Positions 13,221-25,661 of a stretch of 64,000 nucleotides of DNA are shown one piece after another. Origin of the DNA: Chiridota heheva (lineage: Eukaryota; Echinodermata; Holothuroidea; Apodida; Chiridotidae). Every line of letters begins with the position of its first letter. The stretch's first letter is position 1. The notes under the pieces are model-generated. The model did not search any database and was not told the DNA's origin. It saw only the letters and a list, made by a program, of their open reading frames with translations. The position numbers and the translations under genes were made by a program. The stretch spans positions 303,501-367,500 of the forward strand of contig JAIGNY010002805.1 of NCBI GenBank assembly GCA_020152595.1. The letters run 5' to 3'.

Positions 13221-13934
13221 CAATCTTGGGGGAGGCGGGATCGTATGAACCTGTTAACACTCCTGGCAACACCCTAAACCCTATCTTGGGGGAGGCAGGG
13301 TGGTATGAACCTGTTAACACTCCTGGCAACACCCTAAACCCTATCTTGGGGGAGGCAGGGTGGTATGAACCTGTTAACACTCCTGGCAACACCCTAAACC
13401 CTATCTTGGGGAAGGCAGGGTGGTATGAACCTGTTAACACTCCTGGCAACACCCTAAACCCTACCTTGGGGGAGGCAGGGTCGTATAAACCTGTTAACAC
13501 TCCTGGCAACACCCTCAACCCTATCTTTGGGGAGGCAGGGTCGTATGAAGATGTTAACACTCCTGGCAACACCCTAAACCCTATCTTAGGGGAGGCAGGG
13601 TCGTATAAACCTGTTAACACTCCTGGCAACACCCTGAACCCTATCTTGGGGGAGACAGGGTCGTATAAACCTGTTAACACTCCTGGCAACACCCTCAACC
13701 CTATCTTGGGGGAGACAGGGTCGTATGAAGATGCTAACACTCCTGGCAACACCCTAAACCCTATCTTGGGGGAGGCAGGGTCGTATAAACCTGTTAACAC
13801 TCCTAGCAACACCCTAAACCCTATCTTGGGGGAGGCAGGGTCGTATGAAGATGTTAACACTCCTGGCAACACCCTCAACCCTATCTTGGGGGAGGCAGGG
13901 TCGTATGAACCTGTTAACATTCCTGGCAACACCC
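13221..13934. repeat. 60-bp minisatellite, 11.9 copies
   Basis: Unit contains CCTATCTTGGGGGAGGCAGG, GTCGTATGAACCTGTTAACA and CTCCTGGCAACACCCTAAAC. All copies are exactly 60 bp with only substitutions (AACCTG/AAGATG, AAACCC/CAACCC). Since 60 is divisible by three, both strands are open throughout: a 20-residue repeat GEAGSYEPVNTPGNTLNPIL on plus and a different one on minus. No start context, splice sites or homology support coding. Confidence 0.95.
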
Positions 13935-14687
13935 ATGTAAAATTTATACCTGTACATAAAATTTCTAGCTTTTTGTGGCATAGCTGGTAGAGAAACAAAT
14001 TATCATATGTGATTATGTGCAGTGTGGTAACCCAATATCTTACCTGGTATTTCTTCATAGAAAAATTCTCTTCAAATGCATCAATTACTTACTAACCCAA
14101 TTGGATCTTTATATACACTAAAGGAATGAACTGAAAGTATGAACTAGGCACAGGATCAGATGTCTGAGTTAATTTGAAGAAAAAAATGGGAGATTTTGTA
14201 TTATGTGTATGAGCCCATTTGTATGATATGGTTCCAATTAATGGTACATCCATACTCTGGCCTTCATGACGTATCAGGTTTGGCTTATCCCTTGCTTCTG
14301 TCTTCTATAGTAGTTATATTCTCCAAAGCTCACAATTCACAAAATGGTTTGAACATTTATATAATCTTTTTCAATGGTTTGGTTTGTTGATGTTTAACGG
14401 CAAACAGGCAGGGTCAAATGTGCCAATGGTTTAAGAAATTTAAGGTTTTTTCATTGGTTTAAGGAATTACGAGTTATAGCAAAGGCTAATCACAAGAGTT
14501 TGAGGACAAAAGAGTTATGAAAAATTATGCGGCATGCTGACATATTAACAAATACTTTTAAGTATAATTACAGTTTCTCGGTTACAAGACTGCACCAAAA
14601 AAGAGAAAGCTTGATTAAATCGGAATTAACTTTGAAATGCGTGATGGTGAGGATTGCACATTTCTACTTTGCAGGGAAAAGAATTTT
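13935..14687. other. Non-coding stretch, nothing recognised
   Basis: Unique AT-rich sequence. GTTTGTTGATGTTTAACGGC near 14380 may belong to an old repeat. Confidence 0.45.
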
Positions 14688-14845
14688 AACGACAAGAAAC
14701 TTAATAACAACAAGAAACTTAATAACAACAAGAAACTTAACAACGACAAGAAACTTAACAACGACAAGAAACTTAACAACAACAAGAAACTTAATAACGA
14801 CAAGAAACTTAATGACAAGAAACTTAATAACAACAAGAAACTTAC
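14688..14845. repeat. 15-bp minisatellite abutting a splice donor
   Basis: About 10-11 copies of AACAACAAGAAACTT with AATAAC/AACGAC variants. On the gene's sense strand the intron begins GTAAGTTTCTTGTTG, so the donor's own intron bases are the edge of the array. Confidence 0.95.
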
Positions 14846-14944
14846 ATGAGCTTGAATGTTTGGCATTGCTCCTTTCTTTAATAGCTCCATGACGACCTCA
14901 GCATGACCTTTGTAGCTTGCCCACATCAACGCTGTCCAGCCATT
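14846..14944 (-). CDS. Ankyrin-repeat exon, Kidins220/ARMS-like, third exon
   Basis: Third 99-nt phase-0 exon on the minus strand. The acceptor is a pyrimidine-rich CATTTTGACAG and the donor a perfect GTAAGT. The translation begins NGWTALMWASYKGHAEVV and ends KKGAMPNIQAH. The GWTALMWA-YKG stretch is the most diagnostic part: it closely matches the fourth ankyrin repeat of Kidins220/ARMS as I remember it. A naive reading frame runs on past the donor into a leucine/serine-rich stretch; that part is intronic minisatellite, not protein. The intron before this exon is 25.4 kb (14945-40330). The following exon was looked for down to position 1 and not found. Confidence 0.9.
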
Positions 14945-16341
14945 CTGTCAAAATGAAAAGAGAGAAATGATGTAAAATACCGGTAGATGATCATAATTTG
15001 GATCATTCCTTTGAGTGTATGCATGGGCCGGCAGTAGTCTCTTCCTCTTTCATGCTTATGACCCATGTGGCTGAACCAGCCTATTACCATGCTTATGACC
15101 CATGTGGCTGAACAAGCTATTACTCAAGACAACATATCCTCTTAAACATATTTACTACAGCGCGAAAATCATTTATTTTACATGATAAAATATATATATA
15201 GGTATAACAACTTCCAATATCAACATCAAATATATTCAAGATATTCAAACTTGATAAATGAAACCTCATTTTATTTCAAGGTCAATCAAAAGTTAATTTG
15301 GTGAATTGATAAATTGAGAAATTGATGAATTCCTAATGAAATGGTTTGTGTATCCTATTAAAGCAGAACCGCTGATCAAGCTTCAAAAGATCACATCCAA
15401 ACAAACTGATAATACCTTGAAACTTCAAGCTCAACTGACGTATCCAAAAACACGCCGGAAAATAAAATAATCTTACAACTGAAAAATTGCTTTTTCCCCA
15501 GATTTAAAAAAAAAGTAGCACACGTTATAATCGTTATAATCGTAGTGCTTGAGTAGATTGAGCAAGAAATGTTACAAAAGTGCAATAATAAGAACATACT
15601 CTACATCTCCAAATTAAAAGAAGAAAACTAATCTTTCTCCTTTTTCCTTTTATGGCCTTGGATTCCATTATCAAGATCTTAATGAAGTGACGTGTGAAAT
15701 CTTCAGCTTGTTATGAAAATCTAGAATAAAAGAAACACAATCGATTATCCAGGTTGTTTTTACTTCCAAACCAGGTATTTCCTTAAAACCTGTCAAATCT
15801 AATTACAAAAGAGCTTCCTTTATATCATCACGAGAAAGAACGGGTGAAAATCTATACTCTTTCAGCGGACACTTAAGGATTAATTAAATACTCTTGAGTA
15901 TTTTTACATTTAAGGTGATCTTTTTCAAGTTTGTTCACCATGAAGCCTACGGCATATTCTAAGCTATTAATAGAGCTGGGATGGACTAAAGACCATATTT
16001 GCTGTTTATAGATAAAAAAAGAATAGAATTTAAAGAGATACTTTGAAAATCTTGAAAGAAAAAACATAATGTGATATTAATTACACCAGGCGAAGCAGCT
16101 TCGTTTTCATTTTTTAAATTTTATTTTATACAATTTTTAGTCATCTCTCTCATTTCTGTTTATTCTAGTTTTGGATTTGATTTTATGCATGCAACTTTGT
16201 AGAGTACTTTCTTTACACGTTTTAGTTTCCTTTTACCATACTTCAAACATAAAAAATTAACTTAAAGTATTTGTTGTTGTTGCGCCAATGATTGACATCT
16301 GCTGATCTACAGCATTGCTACCTCTAAGTATTCTCATTCTG
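14945..16341. other. Intron stretch with a 37-bp tandem duplication
   Basis: At 15051-15123 a 37-bp segment starting CATGCTTATGACCCATGTGG occurs twice. The rest is AT-rich and featureless. Confidence 0.6.
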
Positions 16342-16672
16342 ATGACTTATATACTCTATATGACTTATATACTCTATATGACTTATATACTCTATATGAC
16401 TTATATACTCTATATGACTTATATACTTGTATACTCTATATGACTTATATACTCTATATGACTTATATACTTATATATGACTTCTATGACTTATATACTC
16501 TATATGACTTGTATACTCCATGACTTGTATACTCTATATGACTTGTATACTCTATATGACTTATATACTTGTATACTCTATATGACTTATATACTCTATA
16601 TGACTTATAAACTCTATATGACTTGTATACTCTATATGACTTATATACTCTATATGACTTATAAACTCTATA
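16342..16672. repeat. 18-bp minisatellite, about 18 copies
   Basis: Unit TGACTTATATACTCTATA with TTGTAT and truncated variants. Confidence 0.95.
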
Positions 16673-16730
16673 TTATACATAATCCAAATTGTACTTGATT
16701 ATGTAAATTTATATTTAAACTCCTAGTACA

Positions 16731-17303
16731 TTTAAAGGATTAGGTCAGTGGTCAAGCATGTCCATCTTATATGAAGGAGGACTTCAAAAGAAACAAAATG
16801 GTGAAAAAAGCCTTCACAAATCTTATTCCATTAAGGAAATATTCAAGTTTAAAGTTGGGTATTATTTCTGTAGGAACGACTGAAATCAGACTACTTGTGG
16901 TGTCACAGCCTCAGATTCCTCAAAATCTTCATATATTTTAAATAAAATTTTATTTCATTTTTTCACTATTTCAATTATTTTTCCTCAACTTTCTTCATGT
17001 GGTATATTATAAATATTCTTCCTAGATTCAGTTTTACTACTTTTTTGATATATCCCATGGTCTTTAAGCCACAAAATCGCAGAACAAAATATGATAGAAT
17101 ACCTAAAAGACTGAGGAATCTGAGGCTATGACATCACAACTAGTCTGATTTCAGTTGTTTCTACACAAATGATACCAAACTTTAAACATAGATATCTCCT
17201 TAACGGAATAAGATTTTTGAATGGTTTCTTCACTATTTTGTTTCTTTTGAAGTCGTTGTTGATATAAGATAGACTTGCTTGACCACTGAACTTATCCTTT
17301 AAA
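16731..17303. mobile_element. 573-bp long-TIR element, TTTAAAGG ends
   Basis: Arms 16731-16927 and 17105-17303 are inverted, diverged copies of about 197-199 bp. The outer ends read TTTAAAGGAT and ATCCTTTAAA; inner landmarks AGATTCCTCA and TGAGGAATCT mirror each other. The spacer is about 177 bp with no transposase. A 113-codon minus-strand frame overlaps the right arm and has no domain. Confidence 0.8.
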
Positions 17304-17921
17304 TTTACACTTGAATGTGTCAATTTGAAATGAAATTGACCCTGAGATGATATACGTGGAAATTTTGTTTTCATATCCAGAGATGGCAATTTTTGTTTAC
17401 CTTTCTTCAAGTGGTAAATTATAATCACCTGAGAAATTATGCAAGATTGAAATGAACAATATCCCACTTGTTTTGACCGTGACAGCGGGGGGCATTATAT
17501 CGGTGTAATGCCCTGTGATAGTGCTCTGGTAATAATGTACTTGTGGACTGACTCACTTTATTTGGGGGGAATTTGAAATTACATAACGCTATGTATTTAA
17601 TTCTTATGTTTTTATGGTAATTAATATGTATTGTTCTATATAACTTAATATTTAAATCCAATTCATATTTGTTTGTTTGTTGAGGCTTAACTATGTTGTC
17701 AATGATATTTTGATTTGATATTTAATTGCTGTTTAATTTTGCTCACCCATTTTTGGAAATGGAACATTCCTTTCATATGAATTATTAAATAGATTAGTTC
17801 ATTTTTTATATGGATTTGTTTTGCAAAAGTTTTGAAATTAAAGGTGTTTTTAATTCGAAAATAAATATCTAAATTTCATTTTTGAGGAATTTTAAAGTAA
17901 AAAGTAATTGAAATTTGATAA
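17304..17921. other. Non-coding AT-rich stretch
   Basis: No repeat or gene recognised. Confidence 0.5.
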
Positions 17922-18092
17922 AAAGATAAATTTTCTGGCATCGTGTTTATATTCTCCTAAAATGCCCAGGTCAAATGACTTTGCCCTCAAAATGGCCCAC
18001 CTAAATAAAGTCAGGCTATTCCACTCGGGCCAAATTCCTTTGACCTGGGCATTATAGGAATATATAAACAAGATGCCAGAAAATTAATCTTT
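17922..18092. repeat. 171-bp inverted repeat with 62-bp arms
   Basis: Left arm 17922-17983 and right arm 18031-18092 are near-perfect reverse complements (landmarks AATTTTCTGGCATC and GATGCCAGAAAATT, ATGCCCAGGTCAAA and TTTGACCTGGGCAT). The loop is 47 bp. A strong hairpin or small foldback MITE. Confidence 0.85.
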
Positions 18093-18318
18093 AACTATCT
18101 TAACAATCACAACGACCAAATCCAAAAGCCTGTGACTTCTTACTACCGTAACCATAGCTTATTTTATGATCAACCACGCCTTATAATCCTCTTTACTTCA
18201 AAAGTGCAGTTCAAACATCAACTCACAACAACTCACAACACCGTAGCTGCATTCCACTTTTACCATGTCGGTGGTAAAGCTACCAATTTTCATTACGGAA
18301 GCTACTATTGGTCGCTTC

Positions 18319-18900
18319 TTAAAGGAATATTCCCATGTTTTTTCGTAGCCTTTCATAAGAAAGAGAACAAAATTTAGAAACAATTTTGTACAAAAATCAT
18401 GTTGATAGAAAAATCATTCCTAGAAAGAGATATTTAAATTTAAGGGTCACAAAAAATGCCACAAACAAATATGAAAAAAGGCTCAGTATGACATCATAGC
18501 AACACATTCTCCCACAGAGTTGATGTATTTCATTAAAATCTATCATCCTTTTTTTATTAGTAAAAACTGCTAGAAAAATAAATTGATGAAAATTCGGTAT
18601 TTAAATACATTGCCAAATATACCCAACTTCAATAACTTTTAAAACATTGTTTCTAATCATACAGAAACAACCAATTAACATTCAAGGAAATACATAAACA
18701 TTTGCAATGGAATTGTCTCTATGACATCATCAAACGTGAATTCATCATACTGTACAAAAACTTTAAAATGCAATTGGGAAATCTTAAATAATCTATATTT
18801 CCTGAACAGAATATGATTTCTGTACCAAATTGTCTCTAAAAGTATGCTCTTTCAAATAACATTTTACAACAAAAGAAAAACCATGGGAATATTCCTTTAA
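18319..18900. mobile_element. 582-bp TIR element, TTAAAGGAATATTCCCATG
   Basis: Perfect 19-bp terminal inverted repeats, TTAAAGGAATATTCCCATG at 18319-18337 and its complement at 18882-18900; partial inverted similarity continues inward (CTTTCATAAGAAAGAG against CTCTTTCAAATAAC). The outermost TTAA on both sides could be a piggyBac-type target duplication. No transposase frame, so a non-autonomous element. Confidence 0.75.
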
Positions 18901-19796
18901 TACAGTACCAATCCTGTTTTTTCATCAGTGAGTGAGGTGTCGAATGAATCCCCACATGTTTACCAAACATACTGTTAAATTTGCGGAGGGCAAATATGTA
19001 TTTTGTCTTTCGGAAGTGAAGGCATGAGCACAGCAAGAAGGTTTTACTTGGATCATGAATTCATATGAGAGAAACAAAAGAGATTTAATTAGCTGTCAAG
19101 CTTTATTAAACTTTTACTGAGTTTTTCTGAGTTTCTTTTAATTAGGTTCAGGTTCTCATGTTGTCTAGTATCACAATGTCAAAAGTCAGTGCCAGCGAGG
19201 TTTTAAGTAATTCCCCAACCTCCCTCCCTTTTGTTTGTAAATAATGTATATAATACTTTGTTCAGTTTTTGTTAAATTGCCGTTTGTTTAGGTGTATTAT
19301 GTTTTGTTTTTCTTTCCTCTAATACACATGATTTACCTCTAAACTAATCCTTCAAGCGCAGGCCCAGCATGACCATGCAAAATTTACAGCAAGAAATTAT
19401 GTAAACATGGATTTACATGGATTAATGGTACTGCATGGTGTCCAGAATATAATGAAAGTTAGATGTGCAAAACGCTACATGCAGTCAAGTATAATCTAAA
19501 TTCATAGAGCATGAAACTTTCTCTCTTCTTTCATATCATCGTTCCTCAAATTATTTTCTTACTTGGAAGTGTTTAATCAAAAAGTTTGTGGTGGTGGTGT
19601 GGAAAAAGATGATGAAAAAACCTGAGCATTTAATAAACCTGATCATGCTGGGAAAATGAGGTTATGAATTCAAATAACATAGTGCACTGATACGTATGAC
19701 CCAGATAACAACCAGAGCATGTAACATGGAAAGAGGTATAACTTTGACCTAGTTCCAGGAGTTTCCCTTGGTGTCTAAAACAAAGCTTAATACGGT
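18901..19796. other. Non-coding stretch, nothing recognised
   Basis: Unique AT-rich sequence with no frames of interest. Confidence 0.5.
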
Positions 19797-20560
19797 GTAT
19801 AATTGCCAGTGGCATCAATGGGGGGGGGAGGGGCGGCACGGGGGACACATGCCCCTCAAATTTTGCTGCCCCCCGCCCCCACATGACAAACCGGAACTAA
19901 CATTTTCACAGATGACTTCTATTTCAAACGTTATTCATAGGTCCTAGTAGTTAGGTATTCAATGTTCTAATGTTTAAATTAATACAAGAAAAGCCTTATT
20001 TTGGTCAGTGATTTTGCAGCCATTTTGGGTCATCAAAACCATGAAGTCTTCATAGCTTCTGGAGCTTCGCCCCTGGACCCTGATTTAATGCCTGAATTGT
20101 CTGAACTTTCAGGGGAAATTATTTTCTGACTGTTTACTGGTTTAGAAATGGTAACCCAAATGATTATCTTAGTTGATATAGTCTAAATTTCTTCTTTAAA
20201 TCAATTTCAGTTTTAAAAATTGATTTAAATCCATTTTGGGGCATCAAAATGAAACAATTCTGCAGAGCTACAGAGGCTTCATCACAGGACCCCAGTTTGG
20301 ACCCAAATGATCTCAATTTTCAAGGGAAAGTTGCTTCTCTACCTGATTAGAAATGGTAACCAAAATGTTTTTCTGAGTTCATTTAACATTGAATCTAAAA
20401 TAAATTCCAGGGGCTTTGCCCCCCTGGACACCTACCAGGGTTTGACCCCCGGACCCCACCCAGGGCCCTTAAGCCATGCCAGTACATGCAAGCTTCGCGT
20501 ATGCAGTGTAGCCAAAAGACAGTACTTTTATAGCCCAGCCCCCTCCCTATTTTCAAAAGA
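19797..20560. repeat. Old interspersed repeat with GGGG/CCCC ends
   Basis: Starts near GCCAGTGGCATCAATGGGGG. Two diverged direct sub-repeats of roughly 215 bp (about 19990-20200 and 20210-20400) share CCATTTTGGG-CATCAAAA, TTTAGAAATGGTAACC and CAAGGGAAA-like motifs. It ends in GGCTTTGCCCCCCTGGAC and CCCCCGGACCCCACCC. Likely a degraded transposon; class not determined. Confidence 0.55.
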
Positions 20561-20599
20561 ATCTCTGGCAATGCCCTGATAAATGCTGAAAACAACATT

Positions 20600-20715
20600 A
20601 TTTTGAGCAAAGGCTGGGTGGGGGAGGGGCGGGGGGAGGTGCGGGACGGGGAGAAGGCGGGCGGGGAGAAGTAGGGCAAGGAGGAGCAGGGCGGGTGTGG
20701 GCAGGGCGGGGAGAA
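20600..20715. repeat. G-rich, quadruplex-prone tract
   Basis: Dense G-runs on the plus strand (GGGGGAGGGGCGGGGGGAGG and similar, about 20621-20640), repeating GGCGGGGAGAAG near 20660 and 20706. It has many runs of three or more G at short spacing. Confidence 0.85.
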
Positions 20716-20921
20716 ATCAAATGTTGCAGACAAAATGTACACCATTTTGATTGTTACTAAGCTTGTGATTTCCCACATGAACTTTTGAGCATACAGATGG
20801 ATTAAGTATTTGAATGCAGGCATATATCTTGTACCTCAAGAATAAGTAAGCCAAGCTCTGGGTACTTTTATCTTTTCCTTACAAGCACAGGAGTACATCA
20901 AAGAAAAGCACAGGAGTGCAT

Positions 20922-21161
20922 CGAAGAAAAGCACAGGAAGTAATAACATGATACATGTGCCTTTATCAAACATGTTTATCCTTTATCAATGAACTGATCA
21001 AAGCTGTAGGTCAATTCTAATTTTGAAGTACTGCCGAAGAAAAGCACAGGAAGTAATAACATGATACATGTGCCTTTATCAAACACAAAGTTTATCATGA
21101 AGTGTGTGAATCAATGAACTGATCAAAGCTGTAGGTCAATTCTAATTTTGAAGTACTGCCC
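20922..21161. repeat. Tandem duplication, 113- and 127-bp copies
   Basis: CGAAGAAAAGCACAGGAAGT begins copies at 20922 and 21035. Both contain GATCAAAGCTGTAGGTCAAT and end GAAGTACTGCC. The second has an insertion around ACACAAAGTTTATCATGAAG. Confidence 0.9.
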
Positions 21162-21230
21162 CCATAAAAACAAGGTAAGATATGATAATGCTTTTTGCAA
21201 TAGGAATATTGAGCCCAATTTTTCTTAATG

Positions 21231-22563
21231 GTATATGATGGCATGATGATGTAGCAAGGGTCTATATTTATGCATATTAGTGTGGTATATGATGGGCATT
21301 AGCAAAGAGTCTATATTTATGCATATTAGTGTGGTATATGATGGGCATGTAGCAAAGAGTCTATATTTATGCATATTAGTGTGGTATATAGGCATGTAGC
21401 AAGAGTCTATATTTATGCATATTAGTGTGGTATATGATGGGCATGTAGCAAAGAGTCTATACTTATGCATATTAGTGTGGTATATGATGGGCATGAAGCA
21501 AAGAGTCTATATTTATGCACATTAGTGTGGTATGTGATGGGCATGTAGCAACGAGTCTATATTTATGCATATTAGTGTGGTATATGGGCATGTAGCAAGA
21601 GTCTATATTTATGCATATTAGTGTGGTATATGATAGGCATGTAGCAAAGAGTCTATATTTATGCATATTAGTGTGGTATATGATGGGCATGTAGCAAGAG
21701 TCTATATTTATGCATATTAGTGTGGTATATGATGGGCATGTAGCAAGAGTCTATATTTATGAATATTAGTGTGGTAAATGATAAGCATGTAGCAAGAGTC
21801 TATATTTATGAATATTAGTGTGGTATATGATAGGCATGTAGCAAGGATCTATATTTATGCATATCAGTATGGTTTATGATAGGCATGCATGTAGCAAGAG
21901 TCTATATTTATGCATATTAGTGTGGTATATGATGGGCATGTAGCAAGAGTCTATATTTATGCATATTAGTGTGGTATATGATGGGCATGTAGCAAGAGTC
22001 TATATTTATGCATATTAGTGTGGTATATGATGAGCATGTAGCAAAGAGTCTATATTTATGCATATTAGTGTGGTATATGATAGGCATGTAGCAAAGAGTC
22101 TATATTTATGCATATTAGTGTGGTATATGATGGGCATGTAGCAAGAGTCTATATTTATTCATACTAGTGTGGTATATGATGAGCATGTAGCAAAGAGTCT
22201 ATATTTATGCATAGTAGTGTGGTGTTTGATGGGCATGTAGCAAGAGTCTATATTTATGCATATTAGTGTAGTATATGATGGGCATGTAGCAAGAGTCTAT
22301 ATTTATGCATATTAGTGTGGTATATGATAGGCATGTAGCAAAGAGTATATTTATGCATATTAGTGTGGTATATGATGGGCATGTAGCAAGAGTCTATATT
22401 TATGCATATTAGTGTGGTATATGATAGGCATGTAGCAAGAGTCTATATTTATGCATATTAGTGTGGTATATGATAGGCATGTAGCAAGAGTCTATATTTG
22501 TGTATTTAAGTGTGGTATATGATGGGCATATAGCAAGAGTCTATATTCATGCATATTAGTGTG
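21231..22563. repeat. 49-bp minisatellite, about 27 copies
   Basis: Unit includes GGGCATGTAGCAAGAGTCTA, TATTTATGCATATTAGTGTG and GTATATGAT. AAGAG/AAAGAG variation makes 49- and 50-bp copies. Minus-strand frames of 72 and 89 codons are artefacts. Confidence 0.96.
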
Positions 22564-24623
<2,060 letters not shown>

Positions 24624-24626
<3 letters not shown>

Positions 24627-25661
24627 AGGTATCAGTACCATCACATGCAAAAAGAAGGCCTATTTAATTATTGAGGGTGCTTCATGCTAATATGCCATCA
24701 TATTATATAGCCAAGTGCTTCTTCAATTACCCATTAAAAAGAACATACAAATTATGCAAAAACGGTCTTTAGGATTTGGAGGTATCATATTTAGTTCATG
24801 CATGGAGATAGAACTAACAAACTATAACTCTATGGTTCATGGGTGTTATCTTGAGGGTTTCTCACAGTATGCAAATTAGTTGTGATGTAAGAATTGTCAA
24901 ACATATCCCATTATCTGCCCTTGCATACAGAATTAATGTCATCTTACAACAAGATCTACATGGCATGCAAATTATCATCTGCCACTGTAAGGGAATTTGA
25001 ATTTTCTAATATATCACTCAAAATAACATTAGTTGTTTTGCTCCTTAAAGTTTCAAACAGTCAGACCCGACCTGATACATAACCAGGTCGGGTCAGATTT
25101 TTCCTCTTAATCTTCTTTATTCTGAAAACCTTAGTTGTTGTGGAAGTTGGTGCTGAGTATCATGTTAGCAATGGATGAAGTCCTTATTGTGTGGTTATTT
25201 TAATTAAGATAAAGTGGTCTCACTATTTGCTACAGTAAGTTTGTGGTTATGATTTGCTGGAACAAATTTTTAAGGAGAAGGACAAGTCATGAAGGGCATG
25301 GAACATATGACCAAAGTAAAATTTGAACTCTTTACCATAAATGCATCATGTGATTTGCAGTACAGAAAAACTATTCACCAAAGGTTTGTCCATGCAATTT
25401 TGATTTATTTCTTCTTTTTTGATTTGATAGTTTCATTGTTCCCTAAAGCAAGGAGGAAGGAAGTTTCTCTGTGTTCATAGTTCTTACTTATCTCAATGAA
25501 TGCAGTTCACATCAGTGCTCTAATAAACATGGCAATGGGTAAGTTTACCAGTATGTACACAAGGGGATGGGAACGGAATTCAGCTGTCCTAGCTTTGCAA
25601 GCTCCCTCTTAATCATTTCATCCGAACTGGAAATTGAAAGCAAACAGCACAGATGAAGAAG
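24624..25661. other. Intron stretch holding copy 1 of a 270-bp direct repeat
   Basis: Copy 1 lies at about 25024-25290 (landmarks CTCCTTAAAGTTTCAAA, AGCAATGGATGAAGT, ATTTGCTGGAACAAATTTTT). It is matched by 31191-31537. The rest is AT-rich with no gene seen. Confidence 0.75.

Noticed and set aside
14615-14845. Leucine/serine-rich extension of the third ankyrin exon
   Set aside because: A perfect GTAAGT donor lies at the end of the ankyrin repeat, and the extension is the 15-bp array.
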